DNA of 64,000 nucleotides from Rhizobium sp. NZLR1 (GTDB lineage Bacteria; Pseudomonadota; Alphaproteobacteria; Rhizobiales; Rhizobiaceae), in contig NZ_CP071632.1 of NCBI RefSeq assembly GCF_017357385.1, positions 1,369,501-1,433,500 on the forward strand, given 5' to 3'. This document shows positions 1 through 8,765 of the stretch, in pieces; position 1 is the first letter of the stretch, and each line of letters begins with the position of its first letter. A program made the translations under genes and the position numbers. The notes under the pieces are model-generated. The model worked only from the letters and a program-made list of their open reading frames with translations, made no database searches and was not told the DNA's origin.

Positions 1-70
1 TCCGGCCACATGGCGCCATGCAAAAGCATCCGCTAAAATCTGTCGAAACCGACTTGTAGAAGCCTCTGAT

Positions 71-868
71 ATGAACCGCATCCTGCTCGCTTCGGCGTTC
101 CTTCTGACCACCATCGCTCCCGTACTGGCGGACGAGCTACCGTCAGCGCTGCCAGCCTCGGCCGCTGTGAGCGCGGCCCCGAGAGCGCCGGTGGCAAAGC
201 TCGTCGAGCCGCATCTGCATATCGCCCGCTCCAACCTTGCTGGCCATGCCCGCATTGCGCTGACCTTCGATGCCTGCATGGGGCAGGCAGATGAGCGCAT
301 CCTGTCGACGCTGGTGCGCGAACGCATCCCGGTGACGATCTTCGTCACCGCCCGCTGGCTGAAGCATAACCCTGCCGCGGTTGCCGTGTTCCTGCAGAAC
401 CCCGATCTCTTCGAACTCGAAAATCACGGAGAGAACCATATTCCGGCCGTCGACACGCCGACGCTGATCTATGGCATCGCCTCGGCGGGCTCGCCGCAGG
501 CGGTAAGGCAGGAGGTCGAAGGCGGCGCTGCCGCCATGGTCGCGGCCGGGATTCCGGCGCCGCGCTGGTTCCGCGGCTCGACCGCCAAATATGACCTTTC
601 CGCCATCGGCGAAATCCGCGCCATGGGATATCGCATCGCCGGTTATTCGGTAAACGGCGACGGCGGCTCGCTGCTTGGGGCTGCGATTACCGAAAAGCGC
701 ATCGCCTCGGCCAAGGATGGCGATGTCGTCATCTCCCACGTCAACCAGCCAACCCATGCCGCGGGCGAGGGCGTGGCCAAGGCGCTGGTCGACCTGAAAG
801 CCAAGGGCGTGCAATTCGTCCGTCTCGAGGACGTCGAGGATATGGGCGACGACAAAACGACGGAGTAG
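71..868 (+). CDS. Polysaccharide deacetylase (NodB/CE4-like) family protein, exported
   Basis: A 265-aa protein with an N-terminal signal peptide (basic start, hydrophobic residues 4-19, likely cleavage near VLADE). The NodB-like core shows LTFDAC around residues 64-69 and an HxxxH metal motif (HGENH, residues 119-123). In CE4 enzymes the first motif is normally TFDD; here the second Asp, a metal ligand, is Ala, so chemistry or metal binding may differ. The likely role is periplasmic removal of acyl groups from a polysaccharide or peptidoglycan, but the substrate cannot be told. It is followed directly by a repeat element. Confidence 0.8.
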   Translation: MNRILLASAFLLTTIAPVLADELPSALPASAAVSAAPRAPVAKLVEPHLHIARSNLAGHARIALTFDACMGQADERILSTLVRERIPVTIFVTARWLKHNPAAVAVFLQNPDLFELENHGENHIPAVDTPTLIYGIASAGSPQAVRQEVEGGAAAMVAAGIPAPRWFRGSTAKYDLSAIGEIRAMGYRIAGYSVNGDGGSLLGAAITEKRIASAKDGDVVISHVNQPTHAAGEGVAKALVDLKAKGVQFVRLEDVEDMGDDKTTE

Positions 869-890
869 TTTTGTAGGGCGTGCCGTGTGA

Positions 891-1063
891 GCCCCCTCTG
901 CCCTGCCGGGCATCTCCCCACAGGTGGGGAGATCACAAGTGGCCAAACCTTCGCGCTCGTTTACCGCTCCGGCGGGCTGCAACGCCAGTTGTTTGGGGAA
1001 GCCGTTGCGTCCAGCCAATCTCCGCACCTGTGGGGGAGATGCCCGGCAGGGCAGAGGGGGGGG
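891..1063. repeat. Paired inverted RIME-like palindromic element
   Basis: Two copies of a GC-rich palindromic unit face each other. The left copy (891-935) reads CCCTGCCGGGCATCTCCCC and continues into GTGGGGAGATC. The right copy (1016-1063) is its near reverse complement, ending GCCCGGCAGGGCAGAGG. About 80 bp of unrelated sequence lies between them. The same paired arrangement recurs at 11971-12155. It resembles Rhizobium-specific intergenic mosaic elements. Both neighbouring genes end here, so it may also act as a transcription barrier. Confidence 0.8.
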
Positions 1064-1094
1064 CTGGCACGGCACAACAGTCAATCCGAAGCCT

Positions 1095-2387
1095 TTACCG
1101 CAGTTCACTCCCAGCCCCCAACCTATCCTCTCCAAACCGCCGCAGCCCCGGCCCATCCCTGTCGAGCGCGAAATCCTCGAACCAGTCGCGATGCATGCCT
1201 GCGAGCATCGCCCCGATCATCTGGGCTGCGAGATAGGAAAAGGTGATGCCGTTGCCGCCGTAGCCGTAGGCGGCGAGCACATGCGGCATCTCAGGCACCG
1301 GGCCGATCAGCGGCAGGCCGTCGGTCGTTTCGCCGAAGGTTCCGCACCAGGCGTGTTCCACCCGCGTATCAGCCTTCGGCCATAGCCGCCTTACTTTCTC
1401 CTGGATCGCGATGGTCTTGGCCGGCAGCTTGCGGTCGCGGGCTTCGGGATCGGCCGTGCCGTCATCCTCGCCGCCGGCGACGATGCGATTATCCTCGGTC
1501 GTGCGCATGTAGAGATAGGGGTGACTGTCCTCCCAGATCAGCGCCCTGTCGCGCCAGAAATTTGCCGGGTCCTGAGGCACGGTGGCGAGCGCCCAGCTCG
1601 AGCTGGTGCGGTGCAGCTTCGGCATGTCGATGCCCGGCATCGAATAGCCGGTCGCAAGCACGGCGCGCCGCGCCTCGATGATATGGCCTCCGTCCGTCTC
1701 CGCCGTGACGTGATCGCCTTCGCTGTGAAGTGCTGTGACGGAGGCGCTCACCAGTCGCGCGCCGCGCCGGACGGACATTTCGATCAACGCCCAGGTCAGA
1801 AGCAGCGGGTCGCACTCCGCCGAACCCGGTGAATAGATCGCCCCATCCCGGTCGAACTCAAATTGCGTGAAGAGATCGGGATGTTCGAGATAGACGCCGG
1901 GCAGGCCGGCCCGGCGGCGAAGCTGGCGCTCATCGAGGAGATTGCGTGCCCCTTCGCGACCCTCGGCGAGATAGAGCGTGTTGCGCGGCCGGAAGCCGCA
2001 GGCAATCCCGTTTGCGGCGATCAGCTTGGAAAGGCCGGCGACCGCAGCACCGCTGCGGCGATAGATGCCGGCGGCGCGTTCGAAGCCGTAATAGTCCTCA
2101 AGCTCGATGAGCGTGCTGTCGATTTCCCATTGCAGCATCGCCGTGCTCGCCACGGTGCTGCCGAAACCGGGCTTCTCCCGGTCGATGATAACAACGGAAA
2201 AACCGCGCGCCGTCAGGTGTTCGCCGACCAAAGCGCCAGTGATGCCGCCGCCGATCACGGCGACGTCGGTGGAAAAGCTTTGCTCCATCGGCCGCCACTC
2301 CGGCCGTACGCCGCTTTTTCCCCAGAGAGAACGGCCGCTGACCATCTGGTCGTGATCGGATTCGTCGAGATCGAGATCAGAGGCCAC
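1095..2387 (-). CDS. FAD-dependent oxidoreductase (DAO family)
   Basis: A 430-aa protein of the D-amino-acid-oxidase/glycine-oxidase fold. A dinucleotide-binding motif (VAVIGGGITGALVGEHL) starts near residue 43 and is followed by the acidic ribose-binding end VVIIDRE. A C-terminal segment with YGYGGNGITFSY fits the FAD-contacting end of the family. The likely start is GTG, with GGGGAG six bases upstream. It lies 18 bp downstream of the AI-2E transporter gene on the same strand and is probably cotranscribed. The substrate (an amine or amino acid) is not evident. Confidence 0.85.
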   Translation of the reverse strand: MASDLDLDESDHDQMVSGRSLWGKSGVRPEWRPMEQSFSTDVAVIGGGITGALVGEHLTARGFSVVIIDREKPGFGSTVASTAMLQWEIDSTLIELEDYYGFERAAGIYRRSGAAVAGLSKLIAANGIACGFRPRNTLYLAEGREGARNLLDERQLRRRAGLPGVYLEHPDLFTQFEFDRDGAIYSPGSAECDPLLLTWALIEMSVRRGARLVSASVTALHSEGDHVTAETDGGHIIEARRAVLATGYSMPGIDMPKLHRTSSSWALATVPQDPANFWRDRALIWEDSHPYLYMRTTEDNRIVAGGEDDGTADPEARDRKLPAKTIAIQEKVRRLWPKADTRVEHAWCGTFGETTDGLPLIGPVPEMPHVLAAYGYGGNGITFSYLAAQMIGAMLAGMHRDWFEDFALDRDGPGLRRFGEDRLGAGSELR

Positions 2388-2405
2388 GCATGTCTCCCCG
2401 GTTGA

Positions 2406-3572
2406 TCATTTCGGCAGTTGCGGCTGCGGCTTTTCCTCGATCAGCAATTCCTCGATGATCGTGATGACGATCAGCGACAGCGGCAGCGCCAGCATAGCGC
2501 CGACGGCGCCCCACATCCATGTCCAGAACAGAATGGCGAGAAAGACGACGAAAGGGTTGATTTCCAGCCGCCGTCCCATCACTGCCGGGAAGATCAGGTT
2601 TTCCATGAGAAGATGCACGGTAAAGAAGGCCGCGGCCGGTATCAGGCCAATGACGAGGTCATCATGGGAGAGAATGCCGGCGACCGCGACGGCAAGCGTC
2701 ATCAGCGTGATGCCGAGGTAGGGAATGAAGCTCGACAGGAAGGCGAAGAAGCCCCAGAGCACCGGCGCCGCCAGCCCGCCCGTATAAGCGATGACAGTCA
2801 TGACGACGCCGAGCCCGATATAGATCAGCGAGGCTGTGGCGAAGTAGAAGCCAAGCACCTGCTCGACGGCATTGATGACGCGGATTGCCGCCAGGCGTTG
2901 CGTGCGGGTGCGGAAGGTCATGATGATCGTCTTGCGCAGGTTGACCCGGCTGGCCAGGAAGAGCAGCAGCGCCGCAAAGAAGATCATCCCCTGCACGACA
3001 GCCGGCGTCAGGCTGGTCGTCACCACATGCAGCACGTTGCCGGTGTTTTCGAGCAGCGCACCGATCGACATCGGCCCGCTTTCGAATGTCGCCGGCGTGA
3101 TATGCAGCCATTGGATGCGCTCGAGATAAGGCATGACGCGGTCCATGGTCCGCTCGGCAAAGGCCGGCCCCTCATTGGCAAACGTCATCAGCGGGCCGGC
3201 GAGCGAGTTGATCACCAGGAAGATCACCAGCGCCACGCCGCTTGACAGCATGAAGGCGTTGGCCAGTCGCGGCACGCCCATCCTGCTGAGTTTTTCCGCC
3301 GCCATGCCGAGGATCATCCCGACGACGACGGCAAGTGTGATCGGAATGAGGATCAGCGACATCATGTAGACGGCGGCAAGGCCGAGAATGCCGAAGATGC
3401 CAATGATCGCCCAGGCCATGCTGATATCGAGACCGTCCTTTTCCAGCCGGTGCAGCGGCGGCGGCGGCAGCTCTTCGGCTGCCTCCTTCAGCGTCTGCGC
3501 CCAGGCGCTGGTGCGGCGTTCGCCGATCGCGATCTTCTTTGCCTGTTTGCGGATGCCGTTGGCGATGCCCAT
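2406..3572 (-). CDS. AI-2E family (PerM-like) inner-membrane transporter
   Basis: A 388-aa polytopic membrane protein of the AI-2E/PerM family. Two hydrophobic segments sit near the N-terminus, followed by a long extramembrane stretch and a C-terminal cluster of segments including PVLWGFFAFLSSFIPYLG, which matches the family's conserved block. I chose the ATG at 3572. The open frame extends to 3809, but those upstream codons are read from an intergenic repeat. The family exports or takes up small molecules; AI-2 itself should not be assumed. Confidence 0.85.
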   Translation of the reverse strand: MGIANGIRKQAKKIAIGERRTSAWAQTLKEAAEELPPPPLHRLEKDGLDISMAWAIIGIFGILGLAAVYMMSLILIPITLAVVVGMILGMAAEKLSRMGVPRLANAFMLSSGVALVIFLVINSLAGPLMTFANEGPAFAERTMDRVMPYLERIQWLHITPATFESGPMSIGALLENTGNVLHVVTTSLTPAVVQGMIFFAALLLFLASRVNLRKTIIMTFRTRTQRLAAIRVINAVEQVLGFYFATASLIYIGLGVVMTVIAYTGGLAAPVLWGFFAFLSSFIPYLGITLMTLAVAVAGILSHDDLVIGLIPAAAFFTVHLLMENLIFPAVMGRRLEINPFVVFLAILFWTWMWGAVGAMLALPLSLIVITIIEELLIEEKPQPQLPK

Positions 3573-3708
3573 GCGGTGAGGTCCCCGAAGCCTCATTGCT
3601 TCGTCACGAAAACGCGCCGATGCGGTTCCGGTTCCGTGGGGGCCTCCAGGGCGCTTGCCGCGTGTCTTCGCGCATGGAGCATTCCATGCGTGAACGTCTC
3701 CAGTCGCT

Positions 3709-3806
3709 AAGCGCGTCGCATCAAATTTGATGCATGCGACGCGCTTTAGTCCTTTGTTTGTATGCATGTCGCCCGGAAACACCGGGCACTTCCGGGCGAC
3801 ATGCAT
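3709..3806. repeat. Rhizobial intergenic repeat, GCATGTCGCCCGGAA family, copy 1
   Basis: Contains GATGCATGCGACGCGCTTTA followed by TATGCATGTCGCCCGGAAAC and a facing CTTCCGGGCGACATGCAT half, forming a long stem. Related copies lie at 28853-28958 and 42334-42440. All three sit between genes. Confidence 0.7.
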
Positions 3807-3833
3807 CAAGGCTGATCTGTCACGGCAAGGAAA

Positions 3834-4694
3834 TTACGCCAAAAGCGTCAGGCCGATGCCCCACGGGTCCCTGAGGAACACGCCGCCATCGCGCTTCTCG
3901 CTCTTGATCTCCAGCGCGTCGAGCTTGGAGATCGCCGCATCCAGCGTCGCCTTGTCGTTGAACCGGACCTTGTAGTCCGAAAGTCCGGTCATATTGTCGG
4001 CGCGTGCGACAGCACCCCTGCTGTTCCAGATATTGGCGGCGATATGATGATGGTAGCCGCCGGTCGCAAAGAAACTCGCGCCGGGTCGGCTCGCCATCAG
4101 CTTGAGGCCGAGGACGTCGCGGTAAAAGGCGTCGGCCTTAGGGATGTCGCCGACCTGCAGATGCAGGTGACCGATCGCCGTTCCCACAGCCATGCCGCTC
4201 CAGTGCTCATCGGCCGCGCTGTCATAGAGCGCCTGCAGGTCGAGCCGCAGCGTTGCCATGTCGACCATGCCGTCCTGATCGAATTTCCATTGTTCGTGAG
4301 GCCGGTCGGCATAGATTTCGATCCCGTTGCCTTCGGGGTCGGACAGATAGATTGCCTCGCTGACGAGGTGGTCCGAGGCGCCGTCGAGCACGACGTTATT
4401 GTTGGCGGCATGGCGTAGCCAGCGTGCGAGTTCCGCCCGATCCGGCATCAGGAAGGCGGTGTGGAAAAGGCCGGCGGCATTGCGCGGCGCGATTGCGGCG
4501 TCCTTGGCAGTCGTCAGCGTCAAAAGCGGCAGATCCCCGACACCCAGCACTTGCCCGCTCGCCGTCTTCTCGATGACCTTCAGCCCGAGCATCGATTGAT
4601 AGAAGCCGGAAACGACAGCGAGGTCGGTCACCACGAGATGCGACTGGTCGATATAGGCTGGCCGCGTCAGCGCATAGGAAGTTTCGGTCGTCAT
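3834..4694 (-). CDS. Two-domain VOC family protein (extradiol-dioxygenase/glyoxalase-like)
   Basis: A 286-aa protein with two tandem VOC modules, starting at about residues 10 (DQSHLVVTDLAVVSGFYQ) and 160 (IGHLHLQVGDIPKADAFYRD). Metal-ligand-type positions are visible as the His in QSHL, the His in LFHTAF and the Glu in NGIEIY. It resembles CatE-type catechol-2,3-dioxygenases. I favour the ATG at 4694 because AGGAG lies 8 bases upstream. The frame stays open to 4811, and the extension encodes a twin-arginine-like signal (NRRSFLGLA), so an exported longer form is possible. Confidence 0.8.
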   Translation of the reverse strand: MTTETSYALTRPAYIDQSHLVVTDLAVVSGFYQSMLGLKVIEKTASGQVLGVGDLPLLTLTTAKDAAIAPRNAAGLFHTAFLMPDRAELARWLRHAANNNVVLDGASDHLVSEAIYLSDPEGNGIEIYADRPHEQWKFDQDGMVDMATLRLDLQALYDSAADEHWSGMAVGTAIGHLHLQVGDIPKADAFYRDVLGLKLMASRPGASFFATGGYHHHIAANIWNSRGAVARADNMTGLSDYKVRFNDKATLDAAISKLDALEIKSEKRDGGVFLRDPWGIGLTLLA

Positions 4695-4916
4695 GGATTG
4701 TTCTCCTGCTCCTGATCTGGCCTGTAGAATGGACGGCGCGCCGGCGGTGGCGGCGAATGTGCCGCGCATGGCAAGGCCGAGAAAGCTTCGTCGATTCATC
4801 CGCCTCTGCATCCTCTGGGCTGCCGTACCTGATCCCTATATGGCGGATTCCGATTGTTCACAGAAGATCCGTTTTTGAAGATGAAGCGTTGAGCAGGTGT
4901 TGACGATGACGTCCAC

Positions 4917-4930
4917 TTGATCGCGGTCAA
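4917..4930 (+). promoter_or_regulatory. FixK/FNR-type anaerobox upstream of usp
   Basis: TTGATCGCGGTCAA fits the FNR/FixK consensus TTGAT-N4-(A/G)TCAA over all 14 positions. Its centre is about 62 bp before the universal stress protein start. That allows a promoter with the box at the usual -41.5 and a TTATG-like -10 around 4957. It predicts induction under low oxygen. Confidence 0.7.
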
Positions 4931-4985
4931 AGCGTCCATATCTTCTTTAGAGGAAGCTTATGCATCTCAGTCATGGAGGGAAGCC

Positions 4986-5405
4986 ATGTACAGGAAGATC
5001 ATCGTGGCGATCGCGCTCGGCGGCATCGAAAAGGGAGGCACGATCCTCCGCAAGGCCGCGTCCCTGCTCGACGACGGCGGCGAGATCGTAGCGCTCAACG
5101 TCATCGAGGATGTGCCGACCTATGTCGCGATCGAACTGCCGGCCAATATGGTCGAGGACGCCATGCAGGACAGCCGCGACACGCTAAAAGCGCTGATCGC
5201 CGCAACCGGAATTGCGGCAACCGTCGAGATCCGCAACGGCCCACCTGCCAAAGCGATCATTTCGACCGCCGAAAGCCACGGAGCCGACCTCATTATCGTC
5301 GCCTCGCATGTTCCGGACTTTTCCAATTACTTCATCGGCGCCACCGCCGACCGGGTCGTGCGCCACGCCAAATGCTCGGTGCTGGTCGACCGGCAGAAGG
5401 TTTGA
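4986..5405 (+). CDS. Universal stress protein (UspA family)
   Basis: A 139-aa single-domain UspA protein. It begins MYRKIIVAIALGG, the family's first beta strand, and ends with the nucleotide-loop region GATADRVVRHAKCSVLVDR, which carries the G-x9-G-(S/C)-like phosphate-binding pattern in modified form. The start is the ATG preceded by GGAGGGAAGCC. Upstream codons of the open frame are ignored because they run through the FixK-type box. UspA proteins bind ATP or act as stress regulators. The box suggests microaerobic or symbiotic control, possibly extending to the hemolysin III gene 125 bp downstream. Confidence 0.88.
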   Translation: MYRKIIVAIALGGIEKGGTILRKAASLLDDGGEIVALNVIEDVPTYVAIELPANMVEDAMQDSRDTLKALIAATGIAATVEIRNGPPAKAIISTAESHGADLIIVASHVPDFSNYFIGATADRVVRHAKCSVLVDRQKV

Positions 5406-5530
5406 TGCGTAGCTGCTTCGCCGTCAATCAGCCTGTCACGAAGATTTACCGCCCGTGCGCTTTGCCGCAGTTGCGCACCCGTCGGTTCGATGCGACGATT
5501 GCAGTCGGGGTCTGAAACGGATTGGCGGGC

Positions 5531-6199
5531 ATGGCCGAGTTCAACGGCATTCGCTGGGCTTACGACAGATATGAACTAATCGCCGATGGTATCGTCCATG
5601 GCGTCGGTCTCGTGCTGGCGCTGATCGGGGCCACCATGCTGATCTTCTACGCCACGCTCTGGAGCTCCTACGGCGCGCTCGCTGCCGCCTGGATCTATGG
5701 CGTCGGGCTGGTGTTGACGCTGGCCATTTCCTTTTCCTACAACGCCTGGCCGGTCTCGCGCACCAAATGGTACCTGCGCCGCTTCGATCATTCGGCGATC
5801 TTCCTGTTGATCGCCGCCACCTACACGCCCTTTCTCGAACGCGGCGCCGACGACCCGCTGCTCTTGTTCATGCTGGTTGCGATCTGGCTGTTCGCCGCCG
5901 CCGGCATTATCCTGAAATGCGTCTTTCCCGACCGTTACGACCGTGTTGCCATCCTGCTTTATCTCGCCATGGGCTGGAGCGGCGTGCTGGTGGCCGGGCC
6001 TGTCGCTTCGCGCATTCCCTCCACCTCGATGCTGCTGATCGTCATCGGCGGGGTCATCTATTCGCTTGGCGTCATTTTCCATGTCTGGGAGAAGCTGCGC
6101 TTTCAGAATGCCATCTGGCACGGTTTCGTCGTCACCGCCGCGGCGGTGCATTATTCGGCCGTCTTCACCTGTTTTAGCCTGCCGGGGCCGGGCCTCTAA
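5531..6199 (+). CDS. Hemolysin III / PAQR family membrane protein
   Basis: A 222-aa protein with about seven hydrophobic segments. The family motifs include IVHGVGLVLALIG near the N-terminus, RRFDHSAIFLLIAATYTPF in the middle and FHVWEKL...HGFVVTAAAVHY near the C-terminus. The Ser, His and Asp residues of these motifs form the metal site in PAQR proteins. The ATG at 5531 is preferred over the TTG at 5522. Despite the name, most bacterial members are not proven hemolysins; a membrane-stress or lipid role is an inference. Confidence 0.85.
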   Translation: MAEFNGIRWAYDRYELIADGIVHGVGLVLALIGATMLIFYATLWSSYGALAAAWIYGVGLVLTLAISFSYNAWPVSRTKWYLRRFDHSAIFLLIAATYTPFLERGADDPLLLFMLVAIWLFAAAGIILKCVFPDRYDRVAILLYLAMGWSGVLVAGPVASRIPSTSMLLIVIGGVIYSLGVIFHVWEKLRFQNAIWHGFVVTAAAVHYSAVFTCFSLPGPGL

Positions 6200-6298
6200 T
6201 CACGGCCGTGCCCAAAGTCGCCGGTATTTCGCATCCGCCGTTTACATCGTTCGAGGCCGGGCGTATGCCCCTTTCGCAGACAATACGAACGGGCAATC

Positions 6299-6808
6299 AT
6301 GACAGACGCTGTCCTCCTCCGCGATGCCACCGAAGCCGATCTCCCAGCCATCCGCGATATCTACAATCACGCCGTCGAGCACACGACGGCGATCTGGAAC
6401 GATACGCTGGTCGATCTCGAAAACCGCCAGGAATGGATGAAGGCGCGCAAGGGCCGCGGGTTTCCGGTCATCGTCGCCGAGCTGGCAGGCAGGGTCGCGG
6501 GCTATGCCTCCTATGGCGACTGGCGCTCCTTTGATGGCTACCGCCACACCGTCGAGCATTCCGTCTATGTCGACAAGGATTGCCGCGGCGCCGGCATAGG
6601 CGAGCGCCTGATGCGGGAACTGATCACCCGTGCTGCGGCAGGAAATATCCACGTGATGATCGCCGGCATCGAGGCGGAGAACACCGCTTCGATCAGGCTG
6701 CATGAAAAGCTTGGTTTTCGCATTGCCGGCAGATTTTCCGAGGTCGGCACCAAGTTCGGCCGCTGGCTGGACCTCACCTGCATGGAGCTTCGCCTGCCTC
6801 TGGACTGA
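6299..6808 (+). CDS. GNAT family N-acetyltransferase (Pat/MddA-like)
   Basis: A 169-aa single GNAT domain resembling phosphinothricin/methionine-sulfone acetyltransferases. The N-terminal IRDIYNHAVEHTTAIW matches that subgroup's substrate region. HSVYVDKDCRGAGIGERLM contains the acetyl-CoA pyrophosphate-binding R/Q-x-x-G-x-G/A signature (RGAGIG). NTASIRLHEKLGFRIAGRF matches the C-terminal motif. The natural substrate is unknown; amino-acid analogues are typical. Confidence 0.88.
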   Translation: MTDAVLLRDATEADLPAIRDIYNHAVEHTTAIWNDTLVDLENRQEWMKARKGRGFPVIVAELAGRVAGYASYGDWRSFDGYRHTVEHSVYVDKDCRGAGIGERLMRELITRAAAGNIHVMIAGIEAENTASIRLHEKLGFRIAGRFSEVGTKFGRWLDLTCMELRLPLD

Positions 6809-6928
6809 TCCGGCATCCCATTGTGAAGGGCGCGCCATCTTTTTATTGTAGTCTGAGCTGTGTAAGAAAGTGGAGGCAGCCTGCTTCGCGCGAGGCGGCC
6901 TCAGAATGGTATGGAGGTGAACAGTTCA

Positions 6929-7630
6929 ATGGCAATGCACGGATCGTCGCTCGGTCTCCTTGCCCTCGTCCTTCTGGCATTTGCGCCGGTTGCCGCCCCG
7001 GCGGCCGATTGCGGCAGCCTGGCCTCGCCGAAGCTCGACTGGCAGGAATGCACCAAGAAGAACCTGATGCTGCAGGGCAGTGATCTCGAAGGCGCCGACC
7101 TCGTCGGCACCGATTTCTCGCTGACGGATCTCGCCGGCGCCAACGTCAAATCCGCCAATCTCGAAAAGGCAACTTTGGTGCGTGCCTCACTCGAGGGCGC
7201 CCACGCCGAAGGCGCCAACTTCGCCAAGATCGAGGCCTATCGCGCCAGTTTCGCCAATATTGCCGCCGACGGCGCCTCCTTCGCCGGCGCCGAACTGCAG
7301 CGGGCCAATTTCGCCGGCGCCACGCTTGCCGGCGCGAGCTTCGAAAAGGCCGAGCTCGGCCGCGCCGATTTCGACAAGGCGGTGCTGACGGGCACGAAAT
7401 TCTCGTTCGCCAATCTCTCCCGTGCCGATCTCTCCGGCGCCACCTTCGAAGGCCCGCCGATATTCGAGCGCGCTTTCATGTTCCTGACCCGCATCGAAGG
7501 CCTTGACCTCTCGGCCGCAGCCGGGCTCGAACAGGCGCAGATCGATCTCGCCTGCGGCGATGCCTCGACCAAGCTGCCGGCCGGCCTTTCGGCGCCGACA
7601 ACCTGGCCATGCCCTGCCGAACACGAGTGA
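6929..7630 (+). CDS. Pentapeptide-repeat protein, exported
   Basis: A 233-aa protein with a signal peptide (LGLLALVLLAFAPVAAPAAD) and then two blocks of A(D/N)(L/F)xx pentapeptide repeats from about residue 45 to 185. These are typical of a right-handed quadrilateral beta helix. An initial CGSLASPKLDWQEC segment has two Cys that may be disulfide-bonded. The ATG at 6929 follows GGAGGTGA by eight bases, so it is preferred over the frame's first ATG. The function is unknown; the signal peptide argues against a cytoplasmic DNA-gyrase-protecting role. Confidence 0.85.
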   Translation: MAMHGSSLGLLALVLLAFAPVAAPAADCGSLASPKLDWQECTKKNLMLQGSDLEGADLVGTDFSLTDLAGANVKSANLEKATLVRASLEGAHAEGANFAKIEAYRASFANIAADGASFAGAELQRANFAGATLAGASFEKAELGRADFDKAVLTGTKFSFANLSRADLSGATFEGPPIFERAFMFLTRIEGLDLSAAAGLEQAQIDLACGDASTKLPAGLSAPTTWPCPAEHE

Positions 7631-7660
7631 TTGGGCGGGGGCCGGTTAGCGCCGGACGCT

Positions 7661-7798
7661 GCCCCTCACCCTAACCCTCTCCCCGTAAACGGGGCGAGGG
7701 GGCTTGCCATACGAGAGGTTTGTGGGGAACGGAGAGGGTGCGGCACACCACCTTCACCCCGCAAGCGGGGAGAAGGTGCCGGCAGGCGGATGAGGGGC
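7661..7798. repeat. Intergenic palindromic repeat (CCCTCACCCTAACCCTCTCC family), intact copy
   Basis: Starts CCCCTCACCCTAACCCTCTC, contains the hairpin CCCCGTAAACGGGGCGAGG, and ends with a second hairpin, CCCCGCAAGCGGGGAGAAGG, followed by GGATGAGGGGC that pairs with the start. It lies between convergent genes. A second, altered copy is at 24073-24241. Confidence 0.75.
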
Positions 7799-7822
7799 AA
7801 GACTGGCTTCTGCGCCGAACGC

Positions 7823-8236
<414 letters not shown>

Positions 8237-8405
8237 GCCATGCTCCTTTCGCCGAGGGGCGGTTCCGTTTCGCGAGAAATGTGGTGTGCCGTCGTCAGTT
8301 CATCAAGTCTAGAGCGGCGCGCCGTGAGATTGGCCGCATACCGCAATTGGGGGAAGACGCTTGCTTTTACATCCGTTAGGGAGTTTCTGTTAGGGTTAAT
8401 GTTAC

Positions 8406-8639
8406 GTGCATTGGGGATCACTGGTGTTTGAAGCAGCAATCGTCCTGCTCTACGGCCTCGTAGCCGTGGCCGCCTTGGCGGTCACGCTGTTGGAAGGCTG
8501 GGCCAACCATGACGGCTTGACGCTCCATCGTCTCGCCGGGCTTTTCGCCTGCCTGCTTTGGCCGCTAACGCTGCTGATCTTCATCCTGCACGGTTTCGTC
8601 GCCCGGCTGCTGACGCGCCGTTCTCGATCGGCGGCCTGA
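8406..8639 (+). CDS. Small two-helix membrane protein, unknown function
   Basis: A 77-aa frame starting at GTG with two hydrophobic segments (residues about 7-29 and 44-64) and a basic C-terminus (RRSRSAA). No family recognised. It precedes the antiporter operon by 126 bp on the same strand and may be transcribed with it. The upstream sequence has a TGTTAGGG direct repeat. Existence as a gene is plausible from the membrane pattern but not proven. Confidence 0.5.
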   Translation: MHWGSLVFEAAIVLLYGLVAVAALAVTLLEGWANHDGLTLHRLAGLFACLLWPLTLLIFILHGFVARLLTRRSRSAA

Positions 8640-8765
8640 TCCATCACCATCGCTGCGCCCCTTCGCCCTCCGATCGAAATTGCTTGAGACGCTCTACCAT
8701 TTCGCCTAAGTCAGAGGGCAGCCGGTTTTCTCCGGCTTTCGTCTGTTGCTGGTAGAGGAGGAGAC

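Noticed and set aside
891..1063. Possible CRISPR or attachment site
   Set aside because: Only two facing copies with no regular spacers; this is a palindromic intergenic element.
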